A stretch of 64,000 nt of DNA from Bradyrhizobium erythrophlei (GTDB taxonomy: Bacteria; Pseudomonadota; Alphaproteobacteria; Rhizobiales; Xanthobacteraceae). The notes beneath the pieces are model-generated. The model saw only the letters and a program-made list of their open reading frames with translations, did no database searches and was not told the origin of the DNA. The DNA lies in contig FSRD01000001.1 of the NCBI GenBank assembly GCA_900129675.1, forward strand, positions 8,111,501-8,175,500. The letters are read 5' to 3'. Positions 58,085-64,000 of this stretch are shown piece by piece. Numbering within the stretch: position 1 is the first letter of the stretch; each line of letters opens with the position of its first letter. The position numbers and the translations under genes were made by a program.

Positions 58085-58088
58085 CTGA
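56778..58088 (+). pseudogene. IS1182 transposase, C-terminus deleted
   Basis: It matches the 25917 transposase over about 430 residues, with a few substitutions (for example AARACRERNDF for AKACRERNDF and AQEDETF for SEEDETF). All three DDE residues are present. The last residues ICTAHNLLKLFTLAKAA are replaced by TGRAPS because of the deletion, and the stop lies beyond the element. The right inverted repeat survives partly, so the copy could be moved by the intact enzyme, but its own product is probably impaired. Confidence 0.85.
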
Positions 58089-58108
58089 TGAGTAGCCTTT
58101 ACGAACAA

Positions 58109-58405
58109 TTACGCATCAGATTCTATATTCACCAAAACTTCCCCGGCGATGATTTCGGGGTCTCCAAGATTAAGGTCAAGCAGGCTTGCTTGAACAAACT
58201 CCAGTACCTTATCGTTCGCCGCATTGGCGCTCTCGCGGTCCTCGAATATCATCACAGCGACACCGACGCCTTCGCCCCCATCCAGTACATAATAAGATCT
58301 GAACCCGTGCGATTCCCTTAGGATCTGACCGACGCCGCTTTTGGCGCGGCGGGCAGCATCCGCAACCGAACGAACTTTGGTGTACTTTCGAACGAACATG
58401 TACAT
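58109..58405 (-). CDS. Dimeric alpha-beta barrel-like protein, 98 residues
   Basis: MYMFVRKYTKVRSVADAARR, VGQILRESHGFRSYYVLDGG, EGVGVAVMIFEDRESANAAN. The strand-helix-strand pattern with GFRSYYVLDGG...VAVMIFEDRESANAAN is that of ABM/EthD-like ferredoxin folds. No catalytic His is clear. Start 58405 follows the family pattern; the frame to 58438 is less likely. Possibly a small-molecule-binding or heme-related protein; role unknown. Confidence 0.65.
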   Translation of the reverse strand: MYMFVRKYTKVRSVADAARRAKSGVGQILRESHGFRSYYVLDGGEGVGVAVMIFEDRESANAANDKVLEFVQASLLDLNLGDPEIIAGEVLVNIESDA

Positions 58406-58479
58406 AAGGCCACCCATGCGTCTCAGTTCCGGCCCCACGCATCAAAGCATATCGGGCCGCTGCCGGACTAGGGCTTACT

Positions 58480-58640
58480 TCCGAGATGGGTCATTCGCGT
58501 CATCTTAGCCGTCGGCGGACCACTTCCGATCCTCCCCCGGAAACGGACATCATCAGAGCCGGTCGGCATGTCTCAAACGTGCCAAAGGCGGAAGTGGCTC
58601 GCCTATTCGATCACCTCATCGGCGGAGCGAGGTTCGACAG
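58480..58640. repeat. Dispersed repeat with ABC_sub_bind 3'-end remnant
   Basis: gaccacttccgatcctcccc, cggacatcatcagagccggt, cggcatgtctcaaacgtgcc, then ctattcgatcacctcatcgg. The last piece reverse complements to codons for ADEVIE-stop, as at 53940. Confidence 0.8.
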
Positions 58641-58735
58641 GTACGCGGTCGAATCGCCGCGCTTGGTTGACCACCAGCTTAGATCGATATATTTCCTTGC
58701 GAGTTAGGCTTGGCCTTCTGGTTGCCGGTGATCCC

Positions 58736-59131
58736 ATGTTGAAATGCTTGCGCATCTACTCGACCCCGGATGGCGAATCCCATTTTGATGAGGTGGAAAT
58801 CCCAACGACGGCGCGCCCCATATTCGGTGATAAGGTGCCTCCGTTCGCACTCTCGGCTTTATACCCGGCTTCTGATGTCCGCTTTACCCACATTCCGGGG
58901 GGGATACGGGAAGTTAGTTGGCATACTGTCCCGGCGAGAACTTTGACCGTCCGTCTTAATGGCTCCGTCGATTACGAGACAAGCGACGGAGAGATCCGCC
59001 ACGTTTCGGCTGGCAGCTTCGTCTTGATTGAAGACACCTTTGGCAAGGGTCACTTGTCCCGTCACTCACCCGACGACCAGATCGTCCTCTGGATTACTCT
59101 GCCGAAAGGCCTCGATCTATCTGCGAAGTAG
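58736..59131 (+). CDS. Cupin-domain protein, 131 residues
   Basis: MLKCLRIYSTPDGESHFDEV, then VRFTHIPGGIREVSWHTVPA, RTLTVRLNGSVDYETSDGEI and GSFVLIEDTFGKGHLSRHSP. A single small cupin with His residues in SWH, GKGH and SRH positions that could bind one metal; VLIEDTFGKGHxSR is a common cupin_2 motif. Start 58736; the frame upstream to 58568 is dispersed repeat. The substrate is not deducible. Confidence 0.8.
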   Translation: MLKCLRIYSTPDGESHFDEVEIPTTARPIFGDKVPPFALSALYPASDVRFTHIPGGIREVSWHTVPARTLTVRLNGSVDYETSDGEIRHVSAGSFVLIEDTFGKGHLSRHSPDDQIVLWITLPKGLDLSAK

Positions 59132-59139
59132 AACGTGGA

Positions 59140-59259
59140 AAGCGTCCCCGGAAACGGACATCGTCAGTCCGCCTTGGCATGTGTCAAAGGTGCCGGGAAA
59201 CCACCTACTGACCCGACGGATGTCCTGCGCGCTTGATTGCGACGATGTCCGGGTTGGGT
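59140..59259. repeat. Dispersed repeat, left half of intron target
   Basis: gtccccggaaacggacatcg, gcatgtgtcaaaggtgccgg, and gatgtccgggttgggt directly before the intron relic. Confidence 0.7.
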
Positions 59260-59488
59260 GTGCGCCGTGACAAGGCGGCGCTTTCCAGTGGGTGCGAGCC
59301 CCACCCGGCAACCGCTCCAGCCGGAAGCAATCGGAGCAGTCATGGAGGTAACGAAGTGGCTGAAGCCTTCGATTAGCGTGTCACGAATTGGTGACAGCGC
59401 GAGTGTGAACCACTAAGGCACCGCCAGACGAAAGAGGCGGCAACAGATATGTTCTACCTAAAGCCACCGCGCCACATCTCGACTCTAC
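59260..59488 (+). mobile_element. Group II intron relic, core deleted
   Basis: The first 147 nt match 1920-2066 almost exactly and the last 82 nt match 3478-3559. Everything between (domains I-3' to V and the maturase) is missing. It keeps the same 5' gtgcgcc and 3' ctctac ends and sits in the same site of the same repeat family (ttgggt/caaaa). It cannot splice because domain V is gone. Confidence 0.88.
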
Positions 59489-59600
59489 CAAAACCGGAAA
59501 AGCTCAATGGGAGTATATGTTTTCCGCTCTGCCCCCAACAACGGACATGCGGCGACTACTGCGGCATGTCCGAGTTGTGCCAACAACAGACATCGCAGAT
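59489..59600. repeat. Dispersed repeat, right half of intron target
   Basis: caaaaccggaaaagctcaat, gggagtatatgttttccgct, ctgcccccaacaacggacat and catgtccgagttgtgccaac. It continues the unit interrupted at 59259. Confidence 0.8.
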
Positions 59601-59945
59601 GCGGTCCGAGGGCGCTCGGTCCTCATGGTGAGGTGTCCCTGCAGATCACAGGGGAAATCATGGAATTAGAGTTCTGGCTTCTTCGTCTTACCAGACATTT
59701 CAGCTCGTCAGAGCTCCGGTTGCGCAACTTTGACTCATGAATTTTTACAGATCGTTAAACATCCTAATTGTCGCAACCTTAAGAGAGCGGCGCTACGGTG
59801 CCGAGCCGAAGTTGAAAAAAACCGGAGTGGTTTCCAGAAGACGAAATTGATCAACAGCAATATTGGCTCACGGTCAATTTTACCGACCGCTGCAATCGGC
59901 GGAGATCTTGTCTCATCGTGGCTTATTCCAGAGTCCGACGTTTGA
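59601..59945. other. Stretch without supported gene
   Basis: AT-richer; it should contain the promoter of the GGDEF-EAL gene. No repeat or frame recognised. Confidence 0.4.
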
Positions 59946-61520
59946 GTGAGGTGTCGCTTGAGTAAGGCCCTGAAGCGTTTCTTCGCGATCGGCTTGTCGA
60001 AAGCGATCTTTCGAGAAATAACCGATGCCTTGGTGATTTTCTCGATGTCGTTTCTGACGTATATGTTGATCGCCGAATGGGGCGGACTTTCGATTCTTCG
60101 AAACGTCCTCCGCCTTGAGATCGAGACCCCTTCGCCACTATATTTCTGCGGCGTCGCGTTGGTAGTCTATAGCATGCGACGCATTGGCGACCAAAGACGG
60201 GAACGCGCAAAGCGGGTTGCCGCCGAACAAGATGCCTATCTGGCGTCTACGCGGGATCCGCTAACTCAATTGCCAAACCGGCGGCAGTTCCAAGTCGAGG
60301 TGAGCACTGCACTGAAGAATTCAAAAAGAACAATGAGCGTCCTATTGCTCGGCCTCAATCACTTTAAACAGCTCAATGAAGTATATGGGCACCTAGGGTG
60401 CGACGAAGCGCTGTCGCAAATCGGCTCGCGGATACGCGATAGCGCCAATTCAGGCGACGTCTTCGCGCGGATCGGTGACGATGAATTTGCGCTGTGTTTG
60501 GCAGGCATGGACCCAGAAAACGCTCTGAGGGTTGCCGGCACGTTGCTCGATGTCGTCAACAAGCCGGTTCAAATCGGAATAGAACATCACAGCGTCAGCG
60601 CTAGCATTGGGATTGTGCAGGTAGGCCGTGGCCATACGACCGTCGATGAGCTTCTCCGATGCGCCCACGTCGCGCTTTCGCGGGCGAGAAATGGTAAAGT
60701 CGATTGCTGCTTTTTCGATCCAAACATGGATGCACATGTCCGCGCGAGGGCCCTTTTAGAGAAGGATCTGCGCGAGGCGATTGGCGGCTACGGCATTCGG
60801 CCCCACTATCAACCCATCGTCGATTTAAGAACGCGGCGGATTGTCGGTTTTGAGAGCTTGGCGCGCTGGCACCATCCGATAAACGGCCTAATCGCCCCAA
60901 ATACGTTCATTCCGCTTGCGGAAGAGTTGGGCTTGATGAACGTACTGTCTGAGCAATTATTTGGCGATTCTTGCCGCGAAGCGACGAACTGGCCAGAGTA
61001 CGTTTCCTTGTCGTTCAATTTTTCATCGACGCAACTCAGCGACAAGAATTTTGCGCAAAATGTTCTGACGATCCTCGCCGATACGGGGCTGCCGCCCTAT
61101 CGCCTTGAGGCTGAAATTACCGAGAGCGCGATTGTCTCGGATTTCGAGGCGACACGTCACGTCATTCGGACCTTGCGTAATGCAGGGGTTCGAATCGTTA
61201 TTGACGATTTTGGCACCGGATATTCAGGTCTCTCCCAACTATATGAATTGAGGTTCGATAAGCTCAAGGTCGACAAGCGGTTTATCCAGGAGATCGGGAA
61301 AAGCTCCGAAAGCGATATCTTCATGCGAGCTATATTCGGTCTCTGCAAAGGTCTCGATCTGTGCGTGACCGCCGAAGGCATTGAAAATATCGCTCAAGCC
61401 GATGCTGCATTTGCGTATGGTGCGCACCAGGGCCAGGGATTTTTATTCAGCAAAGCCGTGCCCGCGGATACAGTTCCGCAGTTGCTCATTGGCTTTCCGC
61501 AGGCGAAATTCGTTGCGTGA
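59946..61520 (+). CDS. GGDEF-EAL protein with degenerate GGDEF motif
   Basis: A 524-residue membrane-anchored c-di-GMP protein. Membrane segments at about 28-46 and 63-78, a short coiled coil, then a GGDEF domain (103-260) with DPLTQLPNRRQF and the signature reading ARIGDDEFAL, so GGDEF is GDDEF and cyclase activity is doubtful. The EAL domain (270-515) has GFESLARWHHP (ESL for EAL), LSFNFSSTQL, EITESAIV, IDDFGTGYSGLSQL, LKVDKRFI and TAEGIE, all metal and catalytic positions kept. I infer a phosphodiesterase. GTG start at 59946; TTG 59958 is possible. Confidence 0.88.
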   Translation: MRCRLSKALKRFFAIGLSKAIFREITDALVIFSMSFLTYMLIAEWGGLSILRNVLRLEIETPSPLYFCGVALVVYSMRRIGDQRRERAKRVAAEQDAYLASTRDPLTQLPNRRQFQVEVSTALKNSKRTMSVLLLGLNHFKQLNEVYGHLGCDEALSQIGSRIRDSANSGDVFARIGDDEFALCLAGMDPENALRVAGTLLDVVNKPVQIGIEHHSVSASIGIVQVGRGHTTVDELLRCAHVALSRARNGKVDCCFFDPNMDAHVRARALLEKDLREAIGGYGIRPHYQPIVDLRTRRIVGFESLARWHHPINGLIAPNTFIPLAEELGLMNVLSEQLFGDSCREATNWPEYVSLSFNFSSTQLSDKNFAQNVLTILADTGLPPYRLEAEITESAIVSDFEATRHVIRTLRNAGVRIVIDDFGTGYSGLSQLYELRFDKLKVDKRFIQEIGKSSESDIFMRAIFGLCKGLDLCVTAEGIENIAQADAAFAYGAHQGQGFLFSKAVPADTVPQLLIGFPQAKFVA

Positions 61521-61678
61521 CAAAAAACTACACGACGGAAAGTCCGTTACGGGTTATCCACGACGTTCTCGGCCGAGGCGGTGCGCCCTCGCATTTCCGC
61601 AGCTCCCCGAAACCGACCAAAATCTCAAGGCTTGGCCCATCGACGCGAGCGGCCAACAACGGGCAAGCGAATGGCCGA
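61521..61678. other. Short gene-free stretch
   Basis: Between the EAL gene and the desulfhydrase fragment. Nothing recognised. Confidence 0.4.
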
Positions 61679-61996
61679 TCAGATGCCGAGCACACCCTGG
61701 TGGGTGCACAGAGGAGATGCTCCGCCGGTATGGATGAAAATAACATCTGTGTCGGGTTGCCATCGCCTCTCCCGAACAAGCACGATCAGGTCAGCCAGTC
61801 CCTTGCGAGAGTAGACTAGGTCAACGGTCAAGGCTTCGAGCGCTCCAGCAAACTTGATGGCCCCAATGGTTGCCGCATGCGGCACGCCATAGGCAGGACC
61901 AGCGTGCCCGGCGACGACCTCCTCATCGTTCCCATCGAAACGGGTGCTGATCCGGTATGCGCTGGGAGCGCTGTGTCGGCCTGCCGCATCTAACAC
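61679..61996 (-). pseudogene. D-cysteine desulfhydrase/ACC deaminase-like C-terminal fragment
   Basis: EEVVAGHAGPAYGVPHAATI then GAIKFAGALEALTVDLVYSR, KGLADLIVLVRERRWQPDTD and VIFIHTGGASPL. This is the last part of a PLP-dependent DcyD/AcdS-like enzyme (GPxYGxPxxxxxEAI, DPVYxGKxxAGLI, V.F.HTGG). The PLP lysine lies in the missing N-terminal two thirds. ACC deaminase is of interest in rhizobia, but this fragment cannot be active. Confidence 0.7.
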
Positions 61997-62063
61997 CGAA
62001 TTTGCTGGCCGACGGGGGGGCGCGACCTACATGAACTCCATGCGCGTCGACGTTTCAGTGAAC

Positions 62064-63164
62064 TTAAATGGAGGCTGACTCAACGGCAATTGCGTTCTTG
62101 CGCGATTTGTAGAGTCTCAAAACGCTCCGAGACGTGTCGATGTTGAGCCGCGCGTACTGTTCCTTCATGTCCTGGAGGTGGCCCGCGGAGATGCGGTGAT
62201 CCGTTGCACCAAGAAATAGCAGCGCCATCGCGGTCTCCCAGCCGAAGTCGAGGGCTTTGGCCAGGATCAGTGTCAGTTCTCCGCCGGTATCAACTAACGC
62301 TCGCTCTACTACCTCGACGGGTAGCGAACATAACAGGGATACTCCTACCGTGGCTTCTTCAATCTTATAACCTCGGGCGCATTCCAGAACGCAGTTCTCA
62401 TTCAGTCTACCGTATTGATGCTGGGTAGTTACGACCCTCTTTGCAGTAAAATAGTCCTTCGATGCCGGACCGAACTTGGAATGCAGCGCGCCCGCGACAT
62501 CGGCCACCGAGTTCTGAATCTGGTCCACTAACTCAGGACGCACTCGCTCAAGCTTCCGTCTCACGTCGTCCGAAGCCTTTGCGATCAGCTGATGGAACAT
62601 ATGTCTCGGAATTTCCCTCCGAAGACCGAGGTGTTCGGCGAGAATCGAATCGCCCTCAGACCGCCTAATCATGTGCAAGAAGCCGAAATCCGAGATGCGA
62701 GCGCCATTGTTCGCCGCAACCGAGCGCACAACCTCCCGATTGCCGCGCGTCACAAGTTCGTCGGTCACCATGACAGGAACAAGACTTCGTTTGGCGATCG
62801 CCAGAAGGTGCGCTTGGCTCTTTGTTCTAGCATTGGCAACTAGAGTCTTGGCATCGATTCGCTCCGAGTGCCGAAGCACCGGGCCCGCGACATCAATCGA
62901 ATCATCGAAGGCAAGTGTTTTGACGACGTTGATCGGCGCTTTGTCGGTATGCGCCAATCTCTTGGCGAGTTCACCTCGGGCTGCCAGCTCAATTTCGGCC
63001 GCTAGTCGCCCGATCACTTCACCAAAAGTCCAGATCTGATCTTCAGTGTACCGGCCAGCTATCAATAGATCTGTCACATGCCACAACGCGCGTGCACAAC
63101 TTTCGGGAGATCCCCGCAAAATGGCTTCATTTATTTCCTGCAATAATGATCTGGCTTCAGTCAT
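62064..63164 (-). CDS. DUF2336 domain protein
   Basis: A 366-residue helical cytoplasmic protein. It matches DUF2336: LWHVTDLLIAGRYTEDQIWT, FGEVIGRLAAEIELAARGEL, LAFDDSIDVAGPVLRHSERI and VPVMVTDELVTRGNREVVRS. These read as HEAT-like helical repeats. DUF2336 genes in Bradyrhizobium and Rhodopseudomonas are often near signalling genes; here the GGDEF-EAL gene lies 0.5 kb away on the opposite strand. Biochemical role unknown. No membrane segment. The ATG at 63164 gives a full-length family member. Confidence 0.85.
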   Translation of the reverse strand: MTEARSLLQEINEAILRGSPESCARALWHVTDLLIAGRYTEDQIWTFGEVIGRLAAEIELAARGELAKRLAHTDKAPINVVKTLAFDDSIDVAGPVLRHSERIDAKTLVANARTKSQAHLLAIAKRSLVPVMVTDELVTRGNREVVRSVAANNGARISDFGFLHMIRRSEGDSILAEHLGLRREIPRHMFHQLIAKASDDVRRKLERVRPELVDQIQNSVADVAGALHSKFGPASKDYFTAKRVVTTQHQYGRLNENCVLECARGYKIEEATVGVSLLCSLPVEVVERALVDTGGELTLILAKALDFGWETAMALLFLGATDHRISAGHLQDMKEQYARLNIDTSRSVLRLYKSRKNAIAVESASI

Positions 63165-63333
63165 CGGGCAAACCCTCCAACGTCACCACCACTGTCCAGC
63201 ACTCATCAATAAGCATAGATTTTTAAAGACACCGTCGCGGTTTCATTCGAATTTGAATCCAACTGCTACCATGCGTTAACTTAGAAATTTGCCTGCTCTC
63301 CTGGGACGGCAGCGGGGTCGGGCCAACGTCCGG

Positions 63334-64000
63334 TAATGGGATGGTCCGGCCGTGCTCCTGCCCTGCCAGCAAGCGAAGCTGGCAAGGGGCGCCAAAGACA
63401 AGGAGCACGCCATGTCTCAGATACCCAATACCGCGATCGCCGTGATCGGCATCGATATCGGCAAGAACTCGTTCCACGTTGTGGGCCACGATGCGCGCGG
63501 CGCCATCGCACTGCGGCAGAAGTGGTCGCGTGGCCAAGTGGAAGCGCGGCTCGCCAACCTGCCACCGTGCTTAATCGGTATGGAGGCCTGCGTCGGCGCG
63601 CATCATCTCAGTCGCAAGCTCCAAATGCTCGGCCACGACGCCCGGCTGATGCCGGCCAAATATGTCCGCCCCTATAGCAAGGGACAGAAGAACGACTTCA
63701 ATGATGCCGAAGCGATTGCCGAAGCCGTGCAGCGCCCGACGATGAAGTTCGTGGCGACCAAGACCGCGGAGCAACTTGATCTGCAGGCACTGCATCGGGT
63801 GCGCGAGCGGCTGGTCGGTCAGCGTACCGGCGTCATCAATCAGATCCGTGCGTTCCTGCTGGAGCGGGGCATCGCCGTGCGGCAAGGCCTGCGTTCGCTG
63901 CGGTCCGAGTTGCCGGGTATCCTCGCGACGCGCACCGATGTCCTCGCGCCTCGCATGTTGCGCATCATCGAGGACCTGGCAGGCGACTGGCGCCGGCTGG
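63334..64000 (+). mobile_element. IS110/IS1111-type insertion sequence, copy B, cut by window end
   Basis: Alignment with copy A begins at taatgggatggtccgg (63334). The element runs off the right edge, so its state cannot be judged. Confidence 0.8.
63412..64000 (+). CDS. IS110-family transposase, 5' part
   Basis: MSQIPNTAIAVIGIDIGKNS, CLIGMEACVGAHHLSRKLQM and KGQKNDFNDAEAIAEAVQRP carry the DEDD residues. It is a close paralogue of the 8543 gene with about 20 differences in the first 196 codons. aaggag lies 8 nt before ATG 63412. The C-terminal domain is beyond the window. Confidence 0.92.
   Translation, partial: MSQIPNTAIAVIGIDIGKNSFHVVGHDARGAIALRQKWSRGQVEARLANLPPCLIGMEACVGAHHLSRKLQMLGHDARLMPAKYVRPYSKGQKNDFNDAEAIAEAVQRPTMKFVATKTAEQLDLQALHRVRERLVGQRTGVINQIRAFLLERGIAVRQGLRSLRSELPGILATRTDVLAPRMLRIIEDLAGDWRRL

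Noticed and set aside
1..64000. CRISPR arrays, rRNA and tRNA genes
   Set aside because: No regularly spaced repeats, and no cloverleaf or rRNA signature sequences were found on either strand by eye.

Overview
The window looks like an accessory region of a Bradyrhizobium-type alphaproteobacterium (Nitrobacteraceae). The evidence is high GC, runs of tiny ORFs of the kind seen in Bradyrhizobium islands, rhizobial IS families, many fragments of a short dispersed repeat, an aa3/bo3-type quinol oxidase, and general-stress envelope genes. No rRNA, tRNA or CRISPR array was seen.

Layout. 0-10 kb: an IS1182 relic, a Tat-exported M28-like protein that lacks metal ligands, a group II intron whose reverse transcriptase has been deleted, a membrane protein, an IS701 element with a likely -1 frameshift, a class III cyclase-TPR protein, a small secreted protein and an IS110/IS1111 element. 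10-19.1 kb: an island of short genes with a decayed tyrosine integrase at its right end. It includes a ligase fragment, two paralogous candidate sRNA loci, excisionase-like and repressor-like proteins, a Tat-signal protein, and a double-glycine-leader peptide with a CRP-like palindrome upstream. 19.3-30.1 kb: a seven-gene + strand cluster made of a Tat-exported substrate-binding protein, two Liv-type permeases, two Liv-type ATPases (one with Lys to Arg in Walker A), a periplasmic protein and a His-rich cupredoxin. An IS1182 copy sits exactly at the cupredoxin stop codon. Beyond it lies a 908-residue protein joining about 11 membrane segments to a peptide-binding-protein-like domain. I regard this cluster as the best candidate for an undescribed system. 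30.3-34.4 kb: cyoABCD on the - strand.

34.6-37.4 kb: a 1-Cys peroxiredoxin, the N-terminal stub of a persulfide-dioxygenase/Blh-like gene and an ArsR regulator in overlapping order, then a 5'-truncated Crp/Fnr regulator. 37.8-43.6 kb: IS1634, then an IS21 element with accessory genes on both sides of istAB. 43.7-46.1 kb: gene debris (a LysR, integrase and YedK chimera, and the Ku C-terminus) mixed with intact small genes. 46.5-50.7 kb: a DUF892 ferritin-like gene and a tightly overlapping four-gene envelope-stress operon led by a YihY fusion. 50.8-56.4 kb: small proteins (DUF3606, zinc ribbons, dodecin), a MOSC fragment and an ABC_sub_bind lipoprotein-type binding protein. 56.7-58.1 kb: a second, internally deleted IS1182. 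58.1-63.2 kb: an antibiotic-monooxygenase-sized protein, a cupin, a relic of the same group II intron, a degenerate GGDEF-EAL protein, a cysteine-desulfhydrase-like fragment and a DUF2336 protein. The window ends inside a second IS110 copy.

Two themes recur. First, the dispersed repeat is the insertion site of both group II introns, at the same position, and part of it is antisense to the 3' end of ABC_sub_bind genes. Second, the region accumulates truncated genes beside insertion sequences.
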